Shown piece by piece: positions 41,282 through 49,593 of a DNA stretch of 64,000 nt (within the stretch, counting starts at the first letter, position 1; each line of letters begins with the position of its first letter). The stretch comes from Streptomyces glomeratus (GTDB lineage: Bacteria > Actinomycetota > Actinomycetes > Streptomycetales > Streptomycetaceae). The stretch is taken from NCBI RefSeq assembly GCF_021462825.1, contig NZ_JAKEEB010000014.1, forward strand, positions 104,244-168,243, written 5' to 3'. The notes beneath the pieces are model-generated. The model saw nothing but the letters and a program-made list of their open reading frames with translations, was not told where the DNA came from and searched no databases. The translations under genes were made by a program, and so were the position numbers.

Positions 41282-41827
41282 TCACCGCAGGTCGGCCGCG
41301 TATCCGGGAAGAACCCGGCGCAGGGCGCGCAGCGCGTAGTACGCGCGGGACTTCACCGTACCGGGCGGAATTCCCAGGGCCTGGGCGGCCTCCGCCACAG
41401 TCGCCCCGCGGAAGTACACCTGCACCAGGACTTCCCTGTGCTCGGGAGTGAGTGTCTTCACAGCCTCCCGCACATCCAGCATCGCGGCGGACCGCTCGGC
41501 ATGGTCGGCGACCACGCGTGCGCTCTCCGGGACGCCGTCCCCGACCTCGGCGGGACGCGCCTGGCGGGCCCGCCGCGCGTCGATGGCGAGCCGTCTGCCG
41601 ACGGTGAGCAGCCAGGGGCGCACGGAGTCGAATTCCTGCGCGCGGAGCGCTTCGGGGTGTTGCCAGGCGCGTACGAGCGTCTCCTGGAGCAGGTCCTCGG
41701 CGCGCTGCCGGTCGCCGTCGCACAGTCTGAGCAGCAGCGCGAAGAGAGACGGGCCGTGCTCGCGCTGCAGCGCGGCCAGCTCGTGCTCGGCGCTCGTCCC
41801 GGGAGGGGTGGTGGTTCCGGCCGTCAT
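41282..41827 (-). CDS. ECF RNA polymerase sigma factor
   Basis: This is a 181-residue sigma factor with only regions 2 and 4. Region 2 is ELAALQREHGPSLFALLLRL to AEDLLQETLVRAWQHPEAL, with VRPWLLTVGRRLAIDARRAR as 2.4. Region 4 is VREAVKTLTPEHREVLVQVY and GATVAEAAQALGIPPGTVKSRAYYALRALRR (helix-turn-helix contacting -35). Length and the GIPPGTVKSR motif are standard. Its target promoters are not evident; I found no clear GGAAC-type -35 in the short region upstream. Confidence 0.94.
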   Translation of the reverse strand: MTAGTTTPPGTSAEHELAALQREHGPSLFALLLRLCDGDRQRAEDLLQETLVRAWQHPEALRAQEFDSVRPWLLTVGRRLAIDARRARQARPAEVGDGVPESARVVADHAERSAAMLDVREAVKTLTPEHREVLVQVYFRGATVAEAAQALGIPPGTVKSRAYYALRALRRVLPGYAADLR

Positions 41828-41924
41828 GGGCGTATGGCAGCGCGGTCCGTACCACCGGGACAGGGCGCGCGCCGGACCGTGCGGTGGACGGTCGCTGTTC
41901 GTCGGTGAACGGCACGGCGAGCGG

Positions 41925-43349
41925 TCAGGAGGACTCGCCCGCCCGGGCCAGCGCCGAGCGCTTGTACGAGTAGCCGAAGTAGACGATCTGGCCGATCGCG
42001 AACCACACCGCGAACCGGACCCAGGTCTGCCACTGCAGGAAGGTGATCAGCCAGACCGAGAAGACCACCCCTAGGGCCGGTACGAACGGCATCCACGGCG
42101 TGCGGAAGGAGCGCGGCAGGTCCGGCCGCCGGTACCGGAGCACGATCACCGCCGTGCACACGACCACGAACGCCAACAGGATCCCGATGTTGGTGAGTTC
42201 GGCCGCCTCCCCGATCGGAAGGAAGCCGGCGATGGCGGCCGACGCCGCCCCGACGATCCAGGTGACGCGGGTCGGGACATGGCGGGTGGGGTGCGTCCTC
42301 GCGAACCACTGCGGCAGCAGCCCGTCCCGGGACATCGCGAACCACACCCGGGTGACCCCGAGCATGAACGTGAACATCACGGTGAGGATGCCGATGATGG
42401 CGCCGACCGCGATCACGTCGGCGAGCCCGCTCAGGCCGACCGCCTTGAACGCGCTGGAGAAGCCGCTTTCCTTGTCGATGTCCTTGTAGTTCTGCATGCC
42501 CGTGAGAACCAGGCAGGCCGCCACGTACAGGACCATGGAGATCGCCAGTGAGTAGAGGATCGCCCTCGGCATGTGGCGCTGCGCGTCCTTCGACTCCTCC
42601 GCCGCGGTCGACATGGCGTCGTAGCCGAACACCGCGAAGAAGACGGTGGCCGCGCCGGTGAACGCGCCGCCGACGCCGTACGGGAAGAAGGGACTGTAGT
42701 GGCCGGTGTCGATGTGGAACACGCCGACTCCGATCACCAGCAGGACGACGAGGATCTTCAGGGCCACCACGAGCGTCTCGAAGCGGGCCGCGTTGCGGAT
42801 GCCGAGGTTCAGCAGGTAGGCGATCAGCAGGCACAGGACGACCGCGAACAGGTCGACCCGATGGCCGGCTCCCGTGCCGGGGGCGCCCAGCATCCACGCC
42901 GGCAGATGGGCTCCCGTCTCGCCGACCAGGAAGCCGAAGTAGCCGGAGATGCCGATGGCGACCACGGCCACGATCGCCGTGTACTCCAGCAGCAGGTCCC
43001 AGCCGATGAACCAGCCGGCGTACTCGCCGAGCACGGCGTAGCCGTAGGTGTAGGCCGAGCCGGCCTTCGGGATGAGCCCCGCGAACTCGGCGTACGACAG
43101 CGCGGCGGCCGCGCTCGCCACGCCCGCGATCAGGAACGACACGAGGACCGCGGGTCCGGCCGTGCCGTTGGCGACGGTGCCGGCGAGGGTGAAGATGCCG
43201 GCGCCGATGATCCCGCCGACGCCGATCGCGGTGAGCTGCCACAGGCCGAGCGAACGCTCCAGCCGCGTTCCCTCGCCGACTTCCGTCTCTGCGATCTGCT
43301 CGATGGGTTTGCGGCGGAGAATCCCCTCACCCATGCTGAGCCTGGCCAT
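41925..43349 (-). CDS. APC-family amino acid permease
   Basis: This is a 474-residue amino-acid transporter with about twelve spans. Start ATG 43349 has GAGGTGAG upstream. The signature first helix is LTAIGVGGIIGAGIFTLAGT, with the unwound GxG, followed by ALSYAEFAGLIPKAGSAYTY. FFAVFGYDAMSTAAEESKDA is the helix 6 region, and NVWFAMSRDGLLP-like VWFAMSRDGLLPQWFARTHP is helix 8/9. This is the CAT/YfnA branch, which takes up cationic or branched amino acids by proton symport. Confidence 0.93.
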   Translation of the reverse strand: MARLSMGEGILRRKPIEQIAETEVGEGTRLERSLGLWQLTAIGVGGIIGAGIFTLAGTVANGTAGPAVLVSFLIAGVASAAAALSYAEFAGLIPKAGSAYTYGYAVLGEYAGWFIGWDLLLEYTAIVAVVAIGISGYFGFLVGETGAHLPAWMLGAPGTGAGHRVDLFAVVLCLLIAYLLNLGIRNAARFETLVVALKILVVLLVIGVGVFHIDTGHYSPFFPYGVGGAFTGAATVFFAVFGYDAMSTAAEESKDAQRHMPRAILYSLAISMVLYVAACLVLTGMQNYKDIDKESGFSSAFKAVGLSGLADVIAVGAIIGILTVMFTFMLGVTRVWFAMSRDGLLPQWFARTHPTRHVPTRVTWIVGAASAAIAGFLPIGEAAELTNIGILLAFVVVCTAVIVLRYRRPDLPRSFRTPWMPFVPALGVVFSVWLITFLQWQTWVRFAVWFAIGQIVYFGYSYKRSALARAGESS

Positions 43350-43509
43350 GAGCCTCACCTCTTCGCGGGCGGCAACCGGCTGACGGCGGATCATGATGGC
43401 GCAGGGACGGCGGGGACGGAAGACCGCGCGCACGGCGCCGCACGGGCCGGGGGCCCCGCATCGCGCGTCGGCCGGGGCGGCGGTGGGTGCGGGACCGGGG
43501 GCGGTTCTC

Positions 43510-43971
43510 CTACGGTACGACGGTCACCGGCCAGCGCCCCGCCTTCACCAGCCGGATCGCCACCGAGCCGATGATCCGGTGGCCGGCCTGCTCGGAAGCG
43601 CCGACCACGACCGCGTCGGCCTTGAGTTCGTCGGCCGCCTTCACCAGGCCGTTGTAGGGGTCGCCGCGGAAGGTGTGGAACTCCCAGCGCACCTCGAATA
43701 TGCCCTTGACCCGCTCGGTGGCCTCGCGGATGTAGGTGACCAGGTCCTCCGCGATCTCGTCCGTCGTCTCGGCCACCGGCGCCCCGAACGCCGCCCCCGC
43801 AGCCATCACGGGCTGCACGTACACGACCGCGAGCAGCGCGTGCTGCCGCCGCGCCAGCCCCCCGGCGTACGCCGCCGCACGGAGTGAGGAATCGGAGCCG
43901 TCCACGCCGACGACGATGACCTTGGGCCCGTCCGTGCCCCGCTCGAACTGATGCGAGTGCTGTTCCGTCAC
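43510..43971 (-). CDS. universal stress protein (UspA family)
   Basis: This is a 153-residue single Usp domain starting at GTG 43971. KVIVVGVDGSDSSLRAAAYA is strand 1 with the Asp, and the nucleotide loop near the end reads VVVGASEQAGHRIIGSVAIR then VTVVP. The G-x2-G-x9-G-S/T pattern is only partly kept (GASEQAGHRIIGSVA), so ATP binding is likely but not certain. It has the long AAGAAFGAPVAETTDEIAED insert common in actinomycetes. It lies next to the permease, same strand, 160 bases apart. Confidence 0.9.
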   Translation of the reverse strand: MTEQHSHQFERGTDGPKVIVVGVDGSDSSLRAAAYAGGLARRQHALLAVVYVQPVMAAGAAFGAPVAETTDEIAEDLVTYIREATERVKGIFEVRWEFHTFRGDPYNGLVKAADELKADAVVVGASEQAGHRIIGSVAIRLVKAGRWPVTVVP

Positions 43972-44164
43972 GATGCCGAGGCTATCGGAATCAGCAGGTC
44001 CGGAACCGGGTGGGCAGCGGAGGAATGCACACCGGCGGCGACCGGCCGGGGGAGCGACCCGGAATCCCGGACATGGGTAAATATGCTGATCCCATCGAGT
44101 GCTTCTCGTATCGCCCCCGGTGTTGCGCGGTCCCGGCACCATCCCGTCACGTGACTCATGAGTC

Positions 44165-45010
44165 ATGCACAAAGATCAGCTGCTCACCCGGCGCCGGGCA
44201 CTGCTAGCCGGCGCCACCGTCCTGGGTGCGGCCCATGCGGCCGGTACGGCCCGGCTGCTCACCACGCAGGCCCCGGCGCGCCCGGTGCGGGGTGCCGCCG
44301 CGGCCGCGGGCCCACAGACCGTCACTCCCCTGAAGCCGTCCGCCTCCCCTCCGCGGTCCATGACCGGCGGCGGCCCGCCGCAGGGCGGGCCGCCGCGGAC
44401 CGCGGTCCGCGGCAAGCCGATCATGCGTCTGTCGGGACGCGGCACCAGCATGGTGCTGACCTTCGACGACGGTCCCGATCCCCGCTACACGCCCTCCATC
44501 CTGCGCACGCTGCGGGAGTACGACGTGCGCGCTGTGTTCTTCGTCTGCGGGGAGATGGCCGTCGAGCACAAGGATCTGCTGCGCGAGATGGCGGACGGCG
44601 GTCACGTCGTCGGCAACCACACCTGGACGCACCCTCTGCTCACCCGGCTGCCCCGGTCGAGGATCCGCTCCGAGATGGAACGCACCTGTGAGGTCATCGC
44701 GGACGCCTACGGCGAGGCCCCGCTGTGGTTCCGCGCGCCGTACGGGGCCTGGAACCGGGCGGTCTTCCAGCTCGGCGCCGAACTCGGCATGGAGCCGTTC
44801 GCCTGGACGGTGGACTCCTTCGACTGGGCGACCCCCGGCACCCCCACCATCGTCCGGCGGGTGGAGGGCAATGCCGCCCCGGGCGTCATCGTGCTCTCGC
44901 ACGACGCCGGCGGAGACCGCTCGCAGAGCGTGGAGGCGCTGCGTGAGTACCTGCCGTACCTGCGGGACTCCGGCTACCACTTCACGGTGCCCAGGCGCCG
45001 GTCCACCTGA
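44165..45010 (+). CDS. exported polysaccharide deacetylase (CE4, NodB domain)
   Basis: This is a 281-residue exported enzyme. The N terminus LLTRRRALLAGATVLGAAHA has a twin-arginine-like signal, followed by a Pro/Ala linker. The NodB domain starts near residue 95 with MVLTFDDGPDPRYTPSILRT (motif 1, metal Asp pair). HVVGNHTWTHPLL is motif 2 (the two zinc His), APYGAWNR is motif 3, and VDSFDWATPG and GVIVLSHDAGGDRS are motifs 4-5. It removes N- or O-acetyl groups from chitin, xylan or peptidoglycan. It is convergent with the sortase gene across a hairpin. Confidence 0.94.
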   Translation: MHKDQLLTRRRALLAGATVLGAAHAAGTARLLTTQAPARPVRGAAAAAGPQTVTPLKPSASPPRSMTGGGPPQGGPPRTAVRGKPIMRLSGRGTSMVLTFDDGPDPRYTPSILRTLREYDVRAVFFVCGEMAVEHKDLLREMADGGHVVGNHTWTHPLLTRLPRSRIRSEMERTCEVIADAYGEAPLWFRAPYGAWNRAVFQLGAELGMEPFAWTVDSFDWATPGTPTIVRRVEGNAAPGVIVLSHDAGGDRSQSVEALREYLPYLRDSGYHFTVPRRRST

Positions 45011-45018
45011 GCGCCCGC

Positions 45019-45046
45019 CCGCGGTGCGGCCCTCAGCGCACCGCGG
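45019..45046. terminator. convergent hairpin terminator
   Basis: CCGCGGTGCG (45019-45028) and CGCACCGCGG (45037-45046) pair perfectly over an 8-base loop, just after the deacetylase stop. The right arm runs into the last codons of the convergent sortase gene (stop at 45033-45035). Confidence 0.6.
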
Positions 45047-45689
45047 CCAGCCGGGCGAACACCACCACGTTCCCCGCGTAGCCGTTCTGCTCGGAGAAAG
45101 CCCCGCCGCAGGTGATGACGCGCAGCTCCGGGACCCCCTTGCTGCCGTAGACGCGGCCTCCGGGGAAGTTCGCCTTGCTGAAGACCTCCACGCCGTACAC
45201 CTTGAACACAGCCGTCCTGCCGTCCTCGCGCCGGACCTCCACCTGGTCGCCCTTCTTCAGCCTGCCGAGTCCGTAGAAGACGGCGGGGCCCTGACTGTTG
45301 TCGACATGGCCCACCACCACGGCCGTGCCCTTCTCGCCGGGCGAGGGGGCGCCGGTGAACCAGCCCGCGAGGTTCGGGTCGTCGGGCGGCGGCGCGTCCA
45401 CCCAGCCGGACGTGTCCAGCGCGACCGGGATGACGCGGGCGTCGATCTGAAGCGCCGGGATACCGACGCGGACGGCCCCGGAGTAGGGAAGGGCCTCCGG
45501 TCCGGTGTAGTCGGGGCTCAGTGCGCCGGGGGAGTCGGGGGCCACGGCCGAGGCCGGCTGGGGCGGGCCCGCCGCGAACTCTCCCGAACCGTGCCGGACG
45601 CAGGCGAGGCCTGTCAGCAGGACGAGCGCGATCACTCTCCACGGGGCGCGCTTCGTGCGCCGCTCCTGGGCCGGCTCTGACCCGGGCAT
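45033..45689 (-). CDS. class F sortase
   Basis: This is a 218-residue membrane-anchored transpeptidase. The N-terminal signal/anchor is APWRVIALVLLTGLACVR. The sortase fold has catalytic His in GTAVVVGHVDNSQGPAVFYG, catalytic Cys in VPELRVITCGGAFSEQNGYA, and Arg near VVVFAR. Class F (also called class E/F-like in actinobacteria) joins surface proteins to the wall or performs transpeptidation, with known acceptance of variant LPXTG motifs. The gene for a Gly-rich, C-terminally anchored protein starts 48 bases upstream on the same strand, a typical enzyme-substrate pair layout. Confidence 0.93.
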   Translation of the reverse strand: MPGSEPAQERRTKRAPWRVIALVLLTGLACVRHGSGEFAAGPPQPASAVAPDSPGALSPDYTGPEALPYSGAVRVGIPALQIDARVIPVALDTSGWVDAPPPDDPNLAGWFTGAPSPGEKGTAVVVGHVDNSQGPAVFYGLGRLKKGDQVEVRREDGRTAVFKVYGVEVFSKANFPGGRVYGSKGVPELRVITCGGAFSEQNGYAGNVVVFARLAAVR

Positions 45690-45736
45690 GGTCCCTCACC
45701 TCTCGGGTTCCGGTGCGAGGAGGCCCTCGCGGCGGG

Positions 45737-46477
45737 TCAGGACCGGCCCTGGGCGGTACGGCGGCGGAACAGGTACCAGGTGGCGCCGAGCGAGCCCGTG
45801 ATGAGCGCCGCGCCGATCCCGACCTCTTTGAGATCGACGGCGCCGATGCTGCCGCCGACCCCCGCCCGCACCCCGTGCTGGCCGTAGGAGCCCCCCTGTT
45901 CACCGCCACCTCCGCCCCAGCCGCCGCCACCCCCGCCGTAGCCGCCGCCACCTCCGCCCCCGCCGTAGCCGCCTCCGCCGTAGCCGCCTCCGCCGTAGCC
46001 GCCTCCGCCGATCCCTCCGTAGCCACCCCCTCCGTAGCCGCCGCCCCCGACCCCTCCGTAGCCGCCGCCCCCGACCCCGCCGTAGCCACCGCCTCCGCCC
46101 CCTCCACCGCCGCCCTCGCTGCGGGCGTTCGCGTTCACGGCCGCGATGGCGAGCCGCTTGTGACCGGACTGGCGGCCGCACTGGAAGGTGACGTCGTAGT
46201 CGGTGCCGGGCCGGGCGTTGCGGTTGACGACGGCGGTGGCATAGGTCCGTCCCTTGGGGATGGTGACCGTGTCGAAGGCGTCGGAGTGGACGGTGGCGTT
46301 GTCGTCACACCCCTTCACGGGCAGGTTGACCCGTTCGCCGGGGCCTATCCTGGCCGGCTGCAGGTCGTAGCCGAACGAATTCAAGTTCCCTTGGCCTTGG
46401 CCGACGGTTCCCGGCCCGGCGCAGCCGAGGGCGGTGACGCCCAGCAGTGCGACCGAAGCGACGCGTATCGCGCGCAT
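45737..46477 (-). CDS. Gly/Tyr-rich surface protein, candidate sortase substrate
   Basis: This is a 246-residue exported protein. The signal sequence MRAIRVASVALLGVTALGCA has a lipobox-like ALGC. A beta-rich domain (residues 30-115) includes ERVNLPVKGCDDNATVHSDA and a second Cys in YDVTFQCGRQSGHKRLAIAA, possibly a disulphide. Residues about 118-195 are GGGGYGG repeats. The C terminus is VGIGAALITGSLGATWYLFR plus RRTAQGRS, a membrane helix with basic tail. That is the geometry of a sortase sorting signal, but no LPXTG-like box precedes the helix. DNA of the repeat is a degenerate 9-15 base tandem array. It lies directly upstream of the sortase gene. Confidence 0.75.
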   Translation of the reverse strand: MRAIRVASVALLGVTALGCAGPGTVGQGQGNLNSFGYDLQPARIGPGERVNLPVKGCDDNATVHSDAFDTVTIPKGRTYATAVVNRNARPGTDYDVTFQCGRQSGHKRLAIAAVNANARSEGGGGGGGGGGYGGVGGGGYGGVGGGGYGGGGYGGIGGGGYGGGGYGGGGYGGGGGGGGYGGGGGGWGGGGGEQGGSYGQHGVRAGVGGSIGAVDLKEVGIGAALITGSLGATWYLFRRRTAQGRS

Positions 46478-46720
46478 GGTGACCCTCCAGGTCCCCGAGG
46501 AGCCGTGCCGCGGACCTTTTCCGCTTGCGCCAGACATGCACCCCGGTGATCGAAACGCTAGGAAAGGTGGTGCCGGGGCGCGATTGGAGTCGTGCGAATG
46601 GCGCACAGGCGGGCGCCACGAAAGGGGCAATGACGGCTCCGCGCAAGGGAGACGAGGGCCGGGCCGGCGAGGACGGGTGCGCGCGGTCCCGTCCCCGCCG
46701 GCCGGCACGTCCCGGGCTCC

Positions 46721-47485
46721 TCACCCGTGCATGTGCGGGAACAGGGCCAGGAACGGTTCGGAGGAGGCGGTGACGCCCCGGCTGTAGGGTGCGTCGAAGT
46801 CCCAGATCAGAAAGAGCAGGAAGGCGATCAGCGCTGAGAAGAGCCCGGCGAGGACCAGCTCGCGGGGCGTCCGCCGGATCTGGAGCGCGAACACCATCCC
46901 GATGGTGACCACCGCACCGGCGATCAGCCCGAACCACACCACCGGCGGCATGGTGGAGCCGGTGGAGCCGGCACGGGCGGCCCGCGCCGTGTCGGCCGCG
47001 GTCACCTGGTCGAGGAGCGGCTGGTACGCCTGCGCCTCGAAGTCCGTGCGCGGGGCGTAGTCGGTGACGTCCTGACGGATCCGCTGGAGGAGTTCGGCGC
47101 CGCGCGCGGTCACCTTGCCGTGGTCGGCCATGGCCTTCCACTCGGCGCCGACGACCTGGCCGACATACGCGTTGACGTCCGCACGGATGCGGTCGCGTAC
47201 CTGGGGCGGGTAGACGCGGACGCGCTCCGAGATCTCGTGCAGCGACTGGGCCTCGGCCTGCACATGGTCCTGGGCGGCGCTACGGGCCTCCCAGACGCCC
47301 GCGATGGCCAGACCCAGCACGATGGCGTACACCACGCCGATCCACATCGTCATGTATTCGATCACATCGGGGGTTTCGGACGGGTCCTCGTCCACGGCGG
47401 CCGTGCGCTGCCGTACCAGGGTCACCATGATCACGACGGCACAAGCGGCCGCCATCGCGAGGGTGAGAACAAGCCATTCCGACAA
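46721..47485 (-). CDS. DUF4239-family membrane protein
   Basis: This is a 254-residue integral membrane protein. Two N-terminal spans (LVLTLAMAAACAVVIMVTLV; YMTMWIGVVYAIVLGLAIAG) and two C-terminal spans (VVWFGLIAGAVVTIGMVFAL; LVLAGLFSALIAFLLFLIWD) flank a helical 100-residue domain (EAQSLHEISERVRVYPPQVR). That is the bestrophin-like DUF4239 topology; some relatives are thought to be ion channels. The end, FDAPYSRGVTASSEPF, is conserved in the family. It lies 16 bases downstream of the Pro-rich protein gene, so they form one unit. Confidence 0.85.
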   Translation of the reverse strand: MSEWLVLTLAMAAACAVVIMVTLVRQRTAAVDEDPSETPDVIEYMTMWIGVVYAIVLGLAIAGVWEARSAAQDHVQAEAQSLHEISERVRVYPPQVRDRIRADVNAYVGQVVGAEWKAMADHGKVTARGAELLQRIRQDVTDYAPRTDFEAQAYQPLLDQVTAADTARAARAGSTGSTMPPVVWFGLIAGAVVTIGMVFALQIRRTPRELVLAGLFSALIAFLLFLIWDFDAPYSRGVTASSEPFLALFPHMHG

Positions 47486-47501
47486 GGGGTCCCTCCAGGG
47501 G

Positions 47502-48053
47502 TCAGCGCGGACGCAGCGCGGCGACGGCGAACACCGCGGGCGCGGCGATGAGCAGGGTGAACATGAGCGGGGACGGGCTGTCGTGCGGCTGCCGCGGGTG
47601 GGTCACCGCGTGGTACGCCGGGTAGTGCAGCGGGGTCGCCGAGGGGCTCGGGCTCGGCCGGTGAGAGGGCGCCGGGACCGGTTCGGGGGTGGGCGGGGGA
47701 GCGAGGACCGGTGCCGGGCGGGGGCGCGGCGCCGCCGTGTGCGGCGGGGGCACCGGCTTGGGCACGGGGCCCGGCCGTGGTGGCGGGGTGACCCTGGGCG
47801 GGGGCTGGGGAGGCGGTGTGGGCTCGGGCGTGGGGGTGGGGCTCGGGGGCAGGCACGGAGGCGGGGGCAGGTCGCCGCCCGCGACCGCCACCGCCGCCGT
47901 GCCGTCCGGGCCCGTGGAGGCGTAGGCGCACGCGTCGGCCGACGCGGGGTGGGCGACGGCGCCCAGGAGGCTCCACGCCACCGTCACCACGGCCAATGCT
48001 CCCCTGACGAGGGCGGACCGGGTCGGTTCGGGTCGATGCACGACCGAGATCAT
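47502..48053 (-). CDS. Pro-rich exported protein with C-terminal anchor
   Basis: This is a 183-residue protein. The signal peptide is ALVRGALAVVTVAWSLLGAV ending near ASA|DA. A small Cys-containing domain (CAYASTGPDGTAAVAVAGGD) is followed by about 80 residues of proline-rich repeats (PEPTPPPQPPPRVTPPPRPG). The C terminus is a membrane helix, MFTLLIAAPAVFAVAALRPR, ending in a short basic tail. As in the Gly-rich neighbour, the layout is a wall-spanning stalk with a sortase-like anchor but no LPXTG box. It is a candidate second substrate of the class F sortase. Confidence 0.75.
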   Translation of the reverse strand: MISVVHRPEPTRSALVRGALAVVTVAWSLLGAVAHPASADACAYASTGPDGTAAVAVAGGDLPPPPCLPPSPTPTPEPTPPPQPPPRVTPPPRPGPVPKPVPPPHTAAPRPRPAPVLAPPPTPEPVPAPSHRPSPSPSATPLHYPAYHAVTHPRQPHDSPSPLMFTLLIAAPAVFAVAALRPR

Positions 48054-48096
48054 GAGCAGGTCCGCCCCCGCGCACGCACGGGCGGCGACGAATTGG

Positions 48097-48130
48097 CCCG
48101 AAGGGAGGACTTCCGTCTTCGGGGGTTTTT
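48097..48130 (+). terminator. rho-independent terminator in a divergent intergenic region
   Basis: CCCGAAG (48097-48103) pairs with CTTCGGG (48117-48123) over a 13-base loop, followed by GG and five T residues (48126-48130). A T-run after a stem is rare in this GC-rich window. It points rightward, yet no gene ends here: the Pro-rich gene starts at 48053 going left and the lipoprotein starts at 48334 going right. It may end a short non-coding transcript or act as an attenuator in the lipoprotein leader. Confidence 0.5.
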
Positions 48131-48160
48131 CTCAACGACGCCCGTAGTGAGATGAGTTCA

Positions 48161-48180
48161 GCACCTTTGTGCGAAGGTGC
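48161..48180 (+). other. 7-bp hairpin in lipoprotein leader region
   Basis: GCACCTT (48161-48167) and AAGGTGC (48174-48180) pair perfectly over the loop TGTGCG. It follows the terminator-like hairpin by 30 bases. It could be an RNA stem in a 5' leader or an operator for a dimeric protein. Confidence 0.35.
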
Positions 48181-48333
48181 ACCGAGCGGGCGGGCGGACG
48201 GCCTCAAACGTCACAGGCTCCGCAAAGAATTTCGCGGCCCGATTGAACACATCCGGTGCCGCCGCTCGTACCTAGGGCCATACGCGGCGTTCAGAGGACG
48301 CTGCAACAGCCAAGCGGAATGCTGGAGTTGAGA

Positions 48334-49281
48334 ATGAAGACATCCTGGCGGAGCGCCTCCCTCGTGGCGACAGCTGCGGCCGTGCTGGCGCTCACGACGG
48401 CGTGCGGTCAGGAGAGCGGCACCCAGTCGACGGGCAGCCAGAACGTCGGGGCCACCGCCGCCGCGGGCGGTCTCGGTTCCCCCTCAACCGTCCCCGGAAA
48501 CGGTTACGGCGCCGACTCCACGGCCGCCCCCAGCGCCTCGGCCGGCGGGAAAACCGCAGGTCAGTTGGCCGTTACCGACAATGCGAAGCTCGGCAAGATC
48601 GTCACCGACAGCGCTGGCTTCACCCTCTACCGCTTCGACCAGGACACGGCCGAACCGCCGAAGTCCTCCTGTGACGGCGACTGCGCCAAGACCTGGCCGC
48701 CGGTTCCCGCCGACGGCGCCTCCGTCGCCTCCGGCATCGACGAGTCCCTGCTCGGCGAGGTCACCCGCTCCGACGGCACCAAGCAGCTGACCATCGCGGG
48801 CTGGCCGATGTACCGGTACGCCAAGGACACCAAGGCCGGTGAGACCAACGGTGAGGGCCTGAAGGGCGCCTGGTTCGCGACCGCGCCCACCGGCAAGAAG
48901 GCCGCCGTCTCCGACCTGCCGGGCCTGTCGGTCCGCAACGACCCCAAGCTCGGCCCGATCGTCGTCGACAAGAACGGCATGACGGTCTACCGCTTCATGA
49001 AGGACAAGGCGTGGCCCGAGCCCGTGTCCAACTGCACCGGCGCGTGCCTGGAGAAGTGGCCCGCCGTCGAGCCGGTCTCGGCGAACGACACCAAGGGCGT
49101 CAAGAAGAAGGGCCTCATGGGCTTCACCCGCCCCGACGGCGCCAAGCAGATGACCGTCAACTGCTGGCCCATCTACACCTTCTCCGGTGACAAGGCGCCC
49201 GGAGAGACCAACGGTCAGGGCGTGGGCGGCACGTGGTACGCCGTCTCGCCCGACGGGAAGCCGGTCGGCGCGTCCAAGTAG
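48334..49281 (+). CDS. lipoprotein with repeated COG4315 (Lipoprotein_15) domains
   Basis: This is a 315-residue secreted lipoprotein. Start ATG 48334 follows GGAG by eight bases. The signal peptide ends in a clear lipobox, AVLALTTACGQES. A Ser/Thr/Gly linker leads to repeated units: LGKIVTDSAGFTLYRFDQDT with SCDGDCAKTWPP and a second half TKQLTIAGWPMYRYAKDTKA, then the same pair again from LGPIVVDKNGMTVYRFMKDK with NCTGACLEKWP and AKQMTVNCWPIYTFSGDKAP. Each unit has the C-x3-C and W-P pattern of PF03640, of unknown role. By position the S. coelicolor counterpart should be SCO0930, a lipoprotein linked to development and antibiotic timing, as I recall. Confidence 0.93.
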   Translation: MKTSWRSASLVATAAAVLALTTACGQESGTQSTGSQNVGATAAAGGLGSPSTVPGNGYGADSTAAPSASAGGKTAGQLAVTDNAKLGKIVTDSAGFTLYRFDQDTAEPPKSSCDGDCAKTWPPVPADGASVASGIDESLLGEVTRSDGTKQLTIAGWPMYRYAKDTKAGETNGEGLKGAWFATAPTGKKAAVSDLPGLSVRNDPKLGPIVVDKNGMTVYRFMKDKAWPEPVSNCTGACLEKWPAVEPVSANDTKGVKKKGLMGFTRPDGAKQMTVNCWPIYTFSGDKAPGETNGQGVGGTWYAVSPDGKPVGASK

Positions 49282-49388
49282 AGATCACCTCCCCAGGGTC
49301 GATCGATCGCCTCGCCCCAGTCAGCCACGCACCCGGAAGGGAGTGAGACGCAGAAGCCGGACGAACGGGACACAGGCGCGCACGACCA

Positions 49389-49431
49389 GGTCCGCCCCCT
49401 CTCCACCGCACGGAGGGGGCGGACCGCTTTT
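49389..49431 (+). terminator. strong terminator after the lipoprotein gene
   Basis: GGTCCGCCCCCTC (49389-49401) pairs with GAGGGGGCGGACC (49413-49425), a perfect 13-bp stem with an 11-base loop, followed by GCTTTT. It lies 108 bases after the lipoprotein stop. The rest of the 312-base gap (49282-49593) shows no gene; the last part is AT richer (TCAATTTCCGTTTTTACTCG) and likely holds the promoter of the methyltransferase operon. Confidence 0.75.
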
Positions 49432-49593
49432 GCGTGTGCCGGCGTCGCGCGGACCAGGATCGGCACGTGCCACCGGCAGTGACCGGGAACGGATGGTCAA
49501 TTTCCGTTTTTACTCGCTCGGTTGGCGGACGATCAGTAGCCTCTGCTCGAACACCGGATCGCCTCCCCTGTCCCCTACGCCTTGGAGAACTAC

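Noticed and set aside
45900..46130. Short tandem repeats that could suggest a CRISPR array or minisatellite
   Set aside because: The repeat unit is a 9-15 base degenerate codon repeat for GGGGYGG inside a gene with signal peptide and anchor; there are no spacers of constant length.
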